In this document: positions 1 through 8,270 of the stretch, piece after piece
How positions within the stretch are numbered: position 1 is the stretch's first letter
Layout: each line of letters opens with the position of its first letter
From: Aldehydirespirator sp965248735
GTDB lineage: Bacteria; Actinomycetota; Acidimicrobiia; Acidimicrobiales; Aldehydirespiratoraceae
Assembly (NCBI GenBank): GCA_965248735.1
Contig: OZ252146.1
Span: 434,001-498,000, forward strand
Direction of reading: 5' to 3'
DNA length: 64,000 nucleotides
Notes under the pieces: generated by a model
What the model saw: the letters and a program-made list of their open reading frames with translations, nothing else
Database searches by the model: none
Told to the model about the DNA's origin: nothing
Translations under genes and position numbers: made by a program

Positions 1-111
1 GAGCAGGAAGGCGAAGGCGACCACTACCTTGGCCAAGACCAGCACGACCTCGACGAGCCCGATGTCGCCCACCAGCAGCGGATCGGCAGCCAGTACGAGG
101 GTGCCGCTCAT
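1..111 (-). CDS. nuoH: NADH-quinone oxidoreductase subunit H (NuoH), N-terminus only
   Basis: Only the first 37 codons lie in the window; the gene runs off the left edge. The peptide starts with ATG at 111 and enters the first membrane helix of NuoH (LVEVVLVLAKVVVAFAFLL). NuoH is the membrane subunit that helps form the quinone site of complex I. It starts 28 bp after the nuoG stop, in the usual nuoG-nuoH order, which is the main support for the call because so little of the protein is visible. Confidence 0.85.
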   Translation of the reverse strand, partial: MSGTLVLAADPLLVGDIGLVEVVLVLAKVVVAFAFLL

Positions 112-139
112 CGGAGTTGCCCCGTTGAACACGAGCGCA

Positions 140-2836
140 TCATCGGGCCTCCACCCTGACCACGGTGACGTCGGTGCCAGCGGCAATGAGCGCGTTGGCG
201 GGCGCGCCCGGTGCCAACCAGTCCACCTTCAACGAGCCGGCGGGCACGCCGGCGTCGGCGGTGAGGGTCGCCTCGATGTGGCCGAAATCCGAGACAACCC
301 GCACCGCGGCGCCTCTGTCGATGTCGATGCCATCCAGTTCGGCCGGGTTGATGCGGGCGGTCGCGGCCGGGGCCAGACCCCGACTCGAGGGGCAATGGCG
401 CAGCATCACGCCGTCGTCGTACATCGTGCGGGTCGCGACCAGGACGAAGCCGTCCACGGGGAGCTCCTCAACAACGCTGTCCGCGGTCGGGCCAATTTCG
501 CCGACGTTCGGGGCCGCACCGCCGACAGACAGCAGCACGCCCTCGACGGGGTCGGCAGCCAGCGCTTCCTCGGTGAGCGTCAAGTGGACCTCGGAGACCC
601 GGGCCAGTTCGGCTCGGATCGCCTCAGGGGAGTCGAGCCCCTCGGTCGAGCCCGGTTCCAGCCGCTCGGACAGTTCGGCCGCGATCATCCAGTCGGCGCG
701 CGCCGTTCCCGGCGGCGTTACCTTGCGGTTCAATACGCTGACGCGGCCCTCGAGGTTGGTGAATGTACCGTCGCATTCGGTGGGGCCCGCGGCCGGGAGC
801 ACGATGCGGGCAGCCAGCGACGCCGAGTCGTTCACGAACAGATCGACGGCCACCACCAAGGACGCGCCCCTCAGGCCCCTGTAGGCGAGGTCGCGGTCGA
901 CGAAGTCGTTGAGCGGGTCGGCCCCGACCAGCACCAGCACGTCGATCTCCCCGCGGGCGGCTGCCCTGAGAATGCCGGCGGCGTCCAGTCCCGCCGTGGC
1001 TGGCAAACGGGGCCAGACCTGAGCCAGCGGAGCGTTGTCGCCGATGTCTTCGAGCCGCACCCGGCCCGGCAGCAGACCGGGTGACAGGCCCGCCTCCAGA
1101 GCTCCGAGCACGTTGCCTCGCCGCAGCGTTGGCAAGAAGCCGACTGACGGCAGGCTTATCAAGGCTGACATGGCCAAGTCCACAGTCGCTCGCTCCAACC
1201 CGGCCGGCGGCTCCGCCAGCGACGAGCGACCCAGTAGCACCGTGAGGCCGCCAGGTGCTTGACAGAGGGCCTGAGCGGCCGCGTTGATCTGTGAATCGTC
1301 CACACCCGTGGGCGCCGCCGCCCAGTCACGCCAAGTGCGGCCAAGAAGAGCCGTAGAGCGGTCGGCGCGCCCTTCGTCGCGTTCTTGGGACCCCGGCCTG
1401 TGCCGCTTCAGCCGCTCAAAGATCCGGGCTCGCACGCGCTCCGCAGCGGAGGATTCCACGATGTCGCTGTTGCGGATGAGGCTCGCAGCCAAGCACGAGA
1501 CGAGCCAGCCGGTTGTACCGGGCTTGGGACGCAGGGAGTGCTGGGCCAGGTGCGACAGGCCGGTGGCATGCGGCGTCACCTCGATCAGCTTCACGCCGTC
1601 GTTGACGATGGCGTGGCGCAACCGCAAGTACAGGGTGCCCAGCTCCTCTTTGGGGTCGGGGCCGATCAGCAGCACCGTGCCCCCGGCGCGGCAGGCGTCG
1701 TCGATGGTGGCTCTGGGCAGGCCGAGCACGAGCTGCGGGTCCAGCCCGTCGCCGAGCTGGGCATCGACGTTGTCGGTGCCGATCACGCCCTTGGCCAGCT
1801 TGGCCCACAGGTACTGGGCCTCGTTGGTGAGCCTGGCCCCGCCCAGCACGGCGACGCGCTCGGGCGACGCGGCAGTCAAAGCCCTCGCAACCGCATCGAG
1901 CGCCTCGCCCCAGCCGGCCTGCCGGAACTCGTGGGACTCGTCGCCCACCGCGTCCCTGATCATCGGGGCGGCCAGGCGCTCGTCGCTGTTGAGAGCCTCG
2001 AAGCCGAAGCGCTCCTTGTCCGACAGCCAGCCCCAATTGACGGCGTCGGCGTCCGCGCCCAGCACCCGCAGCACGCGGTTGCGCGACGCCTGCACCGCCA
2101 CTCTGGCCCCCACGCTGTCCACCCAGGCCGTGGACAGCGTCTCGGTGAGGTCCCAGGGCCGGGCCTTGAAGCGGTAGGGCGCCGCGGTGAGCGCGCCCAC
2201 CGGGCAGATCTGCACGGTGTTGCCCGAGAAGTACGACGCGAAGGGCTCGTCACCGAACGTGTTGACCTCGGTGAGGTTGCCGCGGCCCATGAAGTGGATC
2301 AGAGCGTCGCCGGCCACCTCGTCGGCGAAGCGGGTGCAGCAGTCGCAGAGGATGCAGCGCTCCCGATCGAGGAAGACGGTCTCGCTGATGGCAATGGGCT
2401 TGGAGAAGTGACGCTTCTCCTCCACGAAGCGGGTCTCGCCGGGGCCGTAGGCCATGGTCTGGTCCTGCAGCGGGCACTCGCCGCCCTTGTCGCATACGGG
2501 ACAGTCGAGGGGGTGGTTGATGAGCAGGAACTCCAGCACGCCGTCCTGGGCCTTCTTGGCCGCTTCGGACTCGGTGGAGACCTTCATCCCCTCGGTCACC
2601 GGCACCATGCACGAGGGCTGCAGCGCGAAGCCGCGCCCGGTGTCCACCTCCACCAGGCACATGCGGCACATGCCCACCGGGCTCATGCGGGGGTGGTAGC
2701 AGAACCGGGGTATGTAGGTTCCGTTGCGCTCGCAGGCCGCGATCAGCATCTCGCCGGGCCGCGCGTCCAAAGCTACGCCGTCCACCGTGATCTCCACGGC
2801 GACCTCGGTGCCGGCTTGCGGCTCGACCGCGGTCAC
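140..2836 (-). CDS. nuoG: NADH-quinone oxidoreductase subunit G (NuoG)
   Basis: This is the large iron-sulfur subunit of the peripheral arm of complex I, 898 aa. The N-terminus has the [2Fe-2S] cysteines (CYHPRMSPVGMCRMC), then the CPVCDKGGECPLQ motif, then the ILCDCCTRF and QICPVGAL cluster motifs, followed by a molybdopterin-oxidoreductase-like domain that has lost cofactor function in NuoG proteins generally. The GTG start at 2836 overlaps the nuoF stop as GTGA, so the two genes are translationally coupled. A longer open frame extends upstream, but it reads through nuoF in the wrong frame and was discarded. Confidence 0.95.
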   Translation of the reverse strand: MTAVEPQAGTEVAVEITVDGVALDARPGEMLIAACERNGTYIPRFCYHPRMSPVGMCRMCLVEVDTGRGFALQPSCMVPVTEGMKVSTESEAAKKAQDGVLEFLLINHPLDCPVCDKGGECPLQDQTMAYGPGETRFVEEKRHFSKPIAISETVFLDRERCILCDCCTRFADEVAGDALIHFMGRGNLTEVNTFGDEPFASYFSGNTVQICPVGALTAAPYRFKARPWDLTETLSTAWVDSVGARVAVQASRNRVLRVLGADADAVNWGWLSDKERFGFEALNSDERLAAPMIRDAVGDESHEFRQAGWGEALDAVARALTAASPERVAVLGGARLTNEAQYLWAKLAKGVIGTDNVDAQLGDGLDPQLVLGLPRATIDDACRAGGTVLLIGPDPKEELGTLYLRLRHAIVNDGVKLIEVTPHATGLSHLAQHSLRPKPGTTGWLVSCLAASLIRNSDIVESSAAERVRARIFERLKRHRPGSQERDEGRADRSTALLGRTWRDWAAAPTGVDDSQINAAAQALCQAPGGLTVLLGRSSLAEPPAGLERATVDLAMSALISLPSVGFLPTLRRGNVLGALEAGLSPGLLPGRVRLEDIGDNAPLAQVWPRLPATAGLDAAGILRAAARGEIDVLVLVGADPLNDFVDRDLAYRGLRGASLVVAVDLFVNDSASLAARIVLPAAGPTECDGTFTNLEGRVSVLNRKVTPPGTARADWMIAAELSERLEPGSTEGLDSPEAIRAELARVSEVHLTLTEEALAADPVEGVLLSVGGAAPNVGEIGPTADSVVEELPVDGFVLVATRTMYDDGVMLRHCPSSRGLAPAATARINPAELDGIDIDRGAAVRVVSDFGHIEATLTADAGVPAGSLKVDWLAPGAPANALIAAGTDVTVVRVEAR

Positions 2837-4488
2837 GGTGCTCTTCCCCCTCCGGCGCCGGCAGGCACCAGCGGCTCGACGGCCAGCGGGATCGGGTCTC
2901 GGCGGGTGATCTTGGCCTCGTACTCGCCCCGGAAGCGCCGGATGGTGGACACCACCGGCGCCACCGCGGAGGGCCCCAAGGGGCAGATCGTGGTCTGGCG
3001 GGGCGGGAAGGGCACCGCTTCCAGGCCGTCGTGGGCGGCCACCGGGTAGGGACCCGGGCTGATGTTGTCGCCGATGTCGAGCAGCAGGCCGATGTCCGAC
3101 GGCCTGCCTTCCCCGTCGAGGATGCGCCGCAGGATCTGCTCCAGCCAGGTGGTGCCCTCGCGGCACGGGGTGCACTTGCCGCACGACTCGCGGGCGAAGA
3201 ACTTCACCACCCGCCAGGCGGCCCGCACTGCGTCGGTCGTGTCGTCCATCACCACGATGGCGCCCGACCCCAGCATCGACCCGGCCGCGCCCACCGGACG
3301 GGCCTCCAGCGGCAGGTCCAGATGCTCGGCGAAGAACCAGGGAGCCGAGGCCCCGCCGGGGATGAACATCTTGAGTTCGTGGCCGTCGCGGATCCCCCGG
3401 CAGAAGTTCTCTCCGTAGATCAGCTCCCGGAAGGTGGTCACCCCATGTTCGACCTCGTACACCCCGGGGCGTCGAAGGTGGCCCGACACCGCGAACATCC
3501 GGGTGCCCGGCGACGACTCCGAGCCGTAGCCCTTGTAGGCCTCGGCGCCGTTGACCATCAGCCACGGAAGGTTGGAGAGCGTCTCCACGTTGTTGACGAT
3601 GGTGGGCTGGCCATAAAGGCCGACCGCGGCCGGGAAATACGGCGGCTTGAGGCGGGGCATGCCCCGGCGTCCCTCCAGGCTCTCGATCAGCGCGGTCTCC
3701 TCGCCCACGATGTAGGCGCCCGCGCCCCACGCCATCACGATGTCGACTGAGAAGTCGCTGCCGCAGATGTCGCGTCCCACGTAACCGGCCGCGTAGGCGT
3801 CGTTTAGGGCCGCCGCGATGCGCTCCTGGGCCAGCACCATCTCGCCCCGCACGTACAGGAAGCACTGCCGAAGACCAAGCGCGTAACAGGCAATCAGGCA
3901 CCCCTCGATGAGCTGGTGGGGGTCTCGCTCCATGAGCAGGCGGTCCTTGTAGGTGCCCGGCTCGCTCTCATCGCCGTTGACGACCAGGTAGTACGGATGC
4001 TTGCCCGGCGGCAGGAAGCCCCATTTGACGCCGGCGGGGAACCCGGCGCCGCCCCGCCCCAGCAGCGTCGCGGCCCGCACCTCGTCATGCACCGCGGCGG
4101 GCTTCATCTCCAGCGCGGCCCTCAGTCCCTCGTAACCCCCGGTGGCCTCATATCTTCCCAGCGTGAAGGAGTCGTCATGCACGAAGCGGCTGGTGACGAT
4201 CTTGGGGCCGTCGTTGAGCACGTATCCCGCCGCGTGCGCCATGCGGCCGTCATCGCTCCTTGGGACCGCCGACGCGGTACAACCGTCATCGCTCTTCGGG
4301 ACCGCCGACGCGGTACAACCGTCATCGCTCCTTGGGACCGCAGGCGCGGTACAACCGTCATCGCTCCTTGGGACCGCAGGCGCGGTACAACCGTCATCGC
4401 TCTTCGGGCCCGCTGGCGCGGTACAACCGTCATCGCTCTCAGGGCCCGCTGGCGCGGTGCGGCCGCCAGCCGCGGCGTCATCGACCAT
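2833..4488 (-). CDS. nuoF: NADH-quinone oxidoreductase subunit F (NuoF) with repetitive N-terminal extension
   Basis: This is the FMN- and NADH-binding subunit of complex I, 551 aa from the ATG at 4488. The core carries the glycine-rich GRGGAGFPAGVKWG motif and the N3 cluster motif ESCGKCTPCREGT, with a later cysteine in TTICPLG. The first 84 residues are unusual: six copies of a 12-residue unit like PAVPRSDDGCTA. A Met at residue 83 (position 4242) would give a 469-aa protein of normal family length. I kept the upstream ATG because it overlaps the nuoE stop as TAATG, the coupled arrangement expected in this operon, but the true start is open. Confidence 0.9.
   Translation of the reverse strand: MVDDAAAGGRTAPAGPESDDGCTAPAGPKSDDGCTAPAVPRSDDGCTAPAVPRSDDGCTASAVPKSDDGCTASAVPRSDDGRMAHAAGYVLNDGPKIVTSRFVHDDSFTLGRYEATGGYEGLRAALEMKPAAVHDEVRAATLLGRGGAGFPAGVKWGFLPPGKHPYYLVVNGDESEPGTYKDRLLMERDPHQLIEGCLIACYALGLRQCFLYVRGEMVLAQERIAAALNDAYAAGYVGRDICGSDFSVDIVMAWGAGAYIVGEETALIESLEGRRGMPRLKPPYFPAAVGLYGQPTIVNNVETLSNLPWLMVNGAEAYKGYGSESSPGTRMFAVSGHLRRPGVYEVEHGVTTFRELIYGENFCRGIRDGHELKMFIPGGASAPWFFAEHLDLPLEARPVGAAGSMLGSGAIVVMDDTTDAVRAAWRVVKFFARESCGKCTPCREGTTWLEQILRRILDGEGRPSDIGLLLDIGDNISPGPYPVAAHDGLEAVPFPPRQTTICPLGPSAVAPVVSTIRRFRGEYEAKITRRDPIPLAVEPLVPAGAGGGRAP
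4237..4452 (-). repeat. 36-bp minisatellite, six units, inside the 5' end of nuoF
   Basis: Six tandem 36-bp units encode a 12-residue peptide [PS]A[VG]P[RKE]SDDGCTA, the last one degenerate (DGRMA). Units differ mainly at the R/K/E, P/S and V/G positions. All are in phase with nuoF, so variation in copy number would change the length of the NuoF N-terminus without breaking the frame. Confidence 0.9.
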
Positions 4489-5102
4489 TAGCCGACCGCC
4501 TCGACGTCGTTGCGGGCCAGCCAGGCCGGTGCCTGCCGGGCCTGCTCCGGCGGCACAACCCCGGCGAGGCGTTCCGAGGGGATCAACTGCCTCACCGCGC
4601 CCAGCGCACCGTGGCGGGGGATGTCCAGACGGCCGGCGCGCAGGTCCTCGACGAGCCGGTCGAAGTCGTCGGGGGTTACCCGGTTGCGATAGCGGTAGTT
4701 GACCTGCAGGCATGGGGCCTCGGTGCAGGCCGCGATGCACTCCGCCTCCTCGACGGTGAACATGCCGTCGTCGGTGGTGCCGCCCACCTCGGTGCCCAGC
4801 GACTCGCAGGCGTGCTCCAGAAGCTCCTCGCCCCCCCACAGCAAACACGAGATGTTGGTGCAGACGTTCACGAGGTAGGTGCCCACCGGCTCGAACCGGA
4901 ACATCTCGTAGAAGCCGGCTGTGCCCTTCACCTCGGCCGGGGTGGCGCCGACCAACTCGGCGATGTGGCGCATGGCGTCGTCGGTCAGGTACCCGTCCTG
5001 CTCCTGGGCCAGGTGCAGCAGCGGTATCAGCGCCGAGCGCGGCCGGGGGAACCAGCCGATGATCTCGGCGGCCAGCGCCTCGTTGGCGGCGCTGAGACTC
5101 AC
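4488..5102 (-). CDS. nuoE: NADH-quinone oxidoreductase subunit E (NuoE)
   Basis: This is the thioredoxin-fold [2Fe-2S] subunit of complex I, 204 aa. The cluster cysteines are in VCTNISCLLWG and AECIAACTEAPCLQVN. The N-terminal half is the usual helical part (HLAQEQDGYLTDDAMRHIAE). The start is a GTG at 5102 that lies within the last copy of the GGTGAG-containing repeat separating it from nuoD. The stop overlaps the nuoF ATG by one base. Confidence 0.93.
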   Translation of the reverse strand: MSLSAANEALAAEIIGWFPRPRSALIPLLHLAQEQDGYLTDDAMRHIAELVGATPAEVKGTAGFYEMFRFEPVGTYLVNVCTNISCLLWGGEELLEHACESLGTEVGGTTDDGMFTVEEAECIAACTEAPCLQVNYRYRNRVTPDDFDRLVEDLRAGRLDIPRHGALGAVRQLIPSERLAGVVPPEQARQAPAWLARNDVEAVG

Positions 5103-5286
5103 CGGCCCGCCTCGCGCGCCGCCGCTCCCAACCTCACCGGTCCACCTCGCGCGCCGCCGCTCCCAACCTCACCGGCCCACCTCGCTCCACACCGAACGCC
5201 TCACCGGTCCACCTCGCGCGCCACCGCTCCCAACCTCACCGGTCCGCCTCGCTCCACACCGAGAGCCTCACCGGTCCACCTCGCCC
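5100..5286 (-). repeat. Tandemly duplicated nuoD-nuoE junction
   Basis: On the minus strand the block GAGGYGGRCCGGTGAG occurs six times, separated by 16- or 19-base spacers of two alternating types. The first copy supplies the nuoD stop (cgg TGA) and the last supplies the nuoE start (GTG agt). The region therefore looks like an ancestral GTGA stop/start overlap spread over about 165 bp by tandem duplication of 32- and 35-bp units. No gene is visible inside it. Confidence 0.85.
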
Positions 5287-6635
5287 ATGATCGGGTCGAC
5301 CGACGAGATGATGGCCACGCCGTCGGCGATCAGGCCGTCCTGCATCAGATGGGGCAGGGTCTGCAGGTTCACGAAGCTGGGGGCTCTCACGTGCAGCCGG
5401 TACGGCACCGACGTGCCGTCGCTCACCAGGTACACGCCCAGCTCGCCCCGGGGGGACTCCACCGCGGCGTAGGACTCGCCGGCAGGGACCTTGAACCCCT
5501 CGGTGAAGATCTTGAAGTGGTGTATGAGCGCCTCCATCGAGGCGTCGATGCGGGCCCGCGGTGGCGGGGTCACCTTCTTGTCCTGGACCCGGTAGTCACC
5601 CGACGGCATGGCGTCGATGATCTGGGCGACGATCCGCAGCGACTCGCGGATCTCGTTGAGGCGTATGGCGTACCGGTCGTAGCAGTCGCCGTGCATGCCC
5701 ACGATGACGTCGAAGTCCACCTGGTCATAGAACAGGTAGGGCTCGTCGCGGCGCAGGTCCCAGGCCATGCCGGCCCCTCGCAGCATCGGCCCGGTGACTC
5801 CGAGGGCGACAGCCTCGGCCGCGCTGATCACGCCCACCCCCTGGAGCCGCTCGCGCCAGATGGGCTGCCCGGTGAGCAGGGTGTCGTACTCGTCGAGGCG
5901 GGGCTCGATCAGCTCGATCAGCCGGGACACGTCGTCGCGCCAGTCCGCGGGCAAATCCGCGGCCACGCCTCCGGGACGGATGTAGTTGTGGTTCATCCGC
6001 AGGCCGGTGACCTTCTCGAAGAAGCGCAGCACCTCCTCGCGCTCGCGCCACCCGTAGATCATCATCGACACTGCCCCGAGGTCCATGCCGTTGGTGGCCA
6101 TGAACAGCAGGTGGGAGCTGATCCGGTTCAGCTCGCACATGAGCATGCGGATCCATGTCGCCCGCTCCGGCACCTCGATGCCCAGCAGTCGCTCGGTGGC
6201 CAGGGAGAAGGCCAGCTCGTTGAACAGCGGCGAGGCGTAGTCCATGCGGGTCACGTTGGTGCCGCCCTGCAGGTAGGTGAGCTGCTCGCCCGTCTTCTCC
6301 ATTCCGGTGTGGAGGTAGCCGATCACCGGCTTGGAGCGCAGCACGGTCTCGCCCGACAACTCCAGCATGAGCCGCAGCACGCCGTGGGTCGACGGATGCG
6401 ACGGGCCCATGTTCAACAGCACGAGTTGGTCGTCTTCGGGGTCGTCGGGGTCTCCGCCAATCTCGGCCGCCTCGGCCTCCGACAGTCGCAGCACCGCCGA
6501 CGGCTCGCGCCGGCGGACCCGCTCGGCGGCGCGATCACCTTCGGCCGGGGCCGGGTCGGCGACGGATCCGGCCTCGTCGCCGCAATCGGTGCCGGTGCTG
6601 GCGGTGCCGGAGCGGGCCGCGTCTGTGATGCTCAT
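5268..6635 (-). CDS. nuoD: NADH-quinone oxidoreductase subunit D (NuoD)
   Basis: This is the 49-kDa subunit of complex I, which lines the quinone pocket, 455 aa. Recognisable family segments include NMGPSHPSTHGVLRL, IGYLHTGMEK, RISSHLLFM, NHNYIRPGGVA and the C-terminal PSFVNLQTLP and DPIMGEVDR. An N-terminal stretch of about 65 residues rich in Ala, Asp and Glu precedes the conserved core and is longer than in many homologues. It follows nuoC after 13 bases. Confidence 0.95.
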   Translation of the reverse strand: MSITDAARSGTASTGTDCGDEAGSVADPAPAEGDRAAERVRRREPSAVLRLSEAEAAEIGGDPDDPEDDQLVLLNMGPSHPSTHGVLRLMLELSGETVLRSKPVIGYLHTGMEKTGEQLTYLQGGTNVTRMDYASPLFNELAFSLATERLLGIEVPERATWIRMLMCELNRISSHLLFMATNGMDLGAVSMMIYGWREREEVLRFFEKVTGLRMNHNYIRPGGVAADLPADWRDDVSRLIELIEPRLDEYDTLLTGQPIWRERLQGVGVISAAEAVALGVTGPMLRGAGMAWDLRRDEPYLFYDQVDFDVIVGMHGDCYDRYAIRLNEIRESLRIVAQIIDAMPSGDYRVQDKKVTPPPRARIDASMEALIHHFKIFTEGFKVPAGESYAAVESPRGELGVYLVSDGTSVPYRLHVRAPSFVNLQTLPHLMQDGLIADGVAIISSVDPIMGEVDR

Positions 6636-6648
6636 CGCGGTCGCCCCG

Positions 6649-7137
6649 TCACCTGACGTTGGAGGCGGCTTTGAACTGGACCGGTATCTGGCCCGCGTCG
6701 TAGTCCTTGCGCAGCGGATGGCCCGACCAGTCCTCCGGCATCAGGATCCGGGTGAGGTCGGGGTGGTCCTCGAAGACGATGCCGAACATGTCGTAGACCT
6801 CGCGCTCGAGGCTCTCCGATCCCGGCCACAGGTCGAACAGGGTGGGCACCGTCGCATCGTCGGCGGGCACCTGCACCCGCATGCGCAGGCGCTCGCAGCG
6901 CTCATGGGACAGCACGCTGGCCACCACCTCGAAGCGCTCCGGCTGCACTCCTTCGGGCAGGCTCCGATCCGAGCCGTAGGTCAAGTAGTCGACCGCAGTG
7001 AGGTCGATCAGCTGGTCGAAGCCGTCGGCGCGGGCGGCCGCGGCCACGTCGCACCACTGGCTCCTCGAAGGGTGGACCACGGCCTGGCCCCGGGACGGTC
7101 GGTCGGCCCCGGCGGGGGCGCCGTAGCGCTCAGCCAT
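6649..7137 (-). CDS. nuoC: NADH-quinone oxidoreductase subunit C (NuoC)
   Basis: This is the 30-kDa subunit of complex I, 162 aa. It shows the family segments LIDLTAVDYL, WPGSESLEREVYDMFGI and the C-terminal RILMPEDWSGHPLRKDY. The gene overlaps the 3' end of nuoB by 8 bases and is encoded separately from nuoD, not fused to it. Confidence 0.94.
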   Translation of the reverse strand: MAERYGAPAGADRPSRGQAVVHPSRSQWCDVAAAARADGFDQLIDLTAVDYLTYGSDRSLPEGVQPERFEVVASVLSHERCERLRMRVQVPADDATVPTLFDLWPGSESLEREVYDMFGIVFEDHPDLTRILMPEDWSGHPLRKDYDAGQIPVQFKAASNVR

Positions 7138-7729
7138 GCCGGCGACGGATCGTGGCAGTCGCCGTCTGGCCGTCGAGCTGCTGCACTGCGATGCCAGCTC
7201 CGCCCGTGGTGGTTGCGGCCCGGCGAGCCAGCAACTCCCCGGAAGTGATCTGATGGTGAAGCGTGAAGATGGCGTGCATCAGCGTCTCGGGGCCGGGCGG
7301 GCACCCCGGCGCGTACACGTCGACGGGCACAACCTGGTCGACCCCCTGGACGATCGCGTAGTTGTTGAACATGCCTCCGCTGGATGCGCACACGCCCATG
7401 GATATGACCCATTTGGGCTCCATCATCTGGTCGTAGATCTGGCGCAGCACGGGAGCCATCTTCTGGGAAACGCGGCCGGCCACAATCATCAGGTCCGCCT
7501 GGCGGGGCGAGGCTCGGAACACCTCCATGCCGTAGCGGGCTAGGTCGTAGTGGGCCGCCCCGGTTGCCATCATCTCGATGGCGCAGCAGGCCAGGCCGAA
7601 CGTCGCCGGCCAGCAGCTGCGAGCCCGGGACCAGTTGACCAGAGTCTCCAGCTTGGACGTCATGAAGTTGTGCTGGATGCCCTCCAAGCCGCGCTCTCGC
7701 AGCTCCTCAAGCTGGCCCGCCACCCCCAT
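7130..7729 (-). CDS. nuoB: NADH-quinone oxidoreductase subunit B (NuoB)
   Basis: This subunit carries cluster N2, the last iron-sulfur centre before quinone, 199 aa. The four ligands are visible as the tandem cysteines in FGLACCAIEMM, GVCASSGG and YAPGCPPGPE. The ATG at 7729 overlaps the stop of an 11-codon mini-ORF as TGATG. Confidence 0.96.
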   Translation of the reverse strand: MGVAGQLEELRERGLEGIQHNFMTSKLETLVNWSRARSCWPATFGLACCAIEMMATGAAHYDLARYGMEVFRASPRQADLMIVAGRVSQKMAPVLRQIYDQMMEPKWVISMGVCASSGGMFNNYAIVQGVDQVVPVDVYAPGCPPGPETLMHAIFTLHHQITSGELLARRAATTTGGAGIAVQQLDGQTATATIRRRHG

Positions 7730-7764
7730 CAGGCCACCTCGCCTATAAGAATGGCCGTCGCCAT
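7729..7764 (-). CDS. 11-codon mini-ORF bridging nuoA and nuoB
   Basis: The open frame MATAILIGEVA starts with an ATG that overlaps the nuoA TGA (TGATG) and ends with a TGA that overlaps the nuoB ATG (TGATG). The 14-base string GAGGTGGCCTGATG occurs at both ends, 35 bp apart. The simplest reading is a tandem duplication of an ancestral nuoA/nuoB overlap that by chance keeps translation coupled. Whether the peptide itself has a role is unknown. Confidence 0.45.
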   Translation of the reverse strand: MATAILIGEVA

Positions 7765-8267
7765 CAGGCCACCTCCTGAGCGCTGGGCGGGCGACCCTCG
7801 AGGCCCACTCGGCGCACGGTGCCGCGAGCGGTTCGCACCGCCGACGCCATCGGATCGCCGGAAGCTGCCACCGAAGAGGCGTCAGCGGAGGAGCGCCGGT
7901 ACTGCGACGCCGGCCCCCATTCGAGGGCGCCGGCGCCGATCAGGTACACGAACGACTCGAACACCGCGAAGGTGAACACCAGCAGAACTACGAGCCCGAA
8001 CAGGCCGAGTCCGCCCCGGGCCACGGCGTAGGGATAGAACAGCACGATCTCCACGTCGAAGACGATGAAGATCATGGCCACCAGGAAGAATCGAACCGGG
8101 AACCGCTCGGGCGTCTCCCGGGAGGGCACGATCCCGCACTCGTAGGGGTCCAGCTTGGGCACCGTCGGCCGGCGGGGCGCTAGCAGCCCCGATGCCACGA
8201 GGCTCCCGGCCGCGAACAGCGCGGCCAGCGCGAACAGCGCCAGCAGGGGGAGGTACTGACCGAGCAC
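7764..8267 (-). CDS. nuoA: NADH-quinone oxidoreductase subunit A (NuoA)
   Basis: This small membrane subunit of complex I is 167 aa with three predicted helices. It contains the signature segments YECGIVP and FFLVAMIFIVFDVEIVLFYPYA. A hydrophilic C-terminal tail of about 45 residues after the third helix is longer than usual. The GTG start at 8267 lies only 3 bases after the stop of the upstream membrane-protein gene, so nuoA continues the cytochrome b operon. Confidence 0.95.
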   Translation of the reverse strand: MLGQYLPLLALFALAALFAAGSLVASGLLAPRRPTVPKLDPYECGIVPSRETPERFPVRFFLVAMIFIVFDVEIVLFYPYAVARGGLGLFGLVVLLVFTFAVFESFVYLIGAGALEWGPASQYRRSSADASSVAASGDPMASAVRTARGTVRRVGLEGRPPSAQEVA

Positions 8268-8270
8268 GGT

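Noticed and set aside
4260..6656. Plus-strand open frame of 798 codons across nuoF-nuoD
   Set aside because: It is a shadow of the nuo genes on the other strand, with no recognisable domain.
7729..7764. Regulatory leader peptide before nuoB
   Set aside because: The duplicated junction explains the frame without a regulatory role; it is kept only as a possible mini-ORF.
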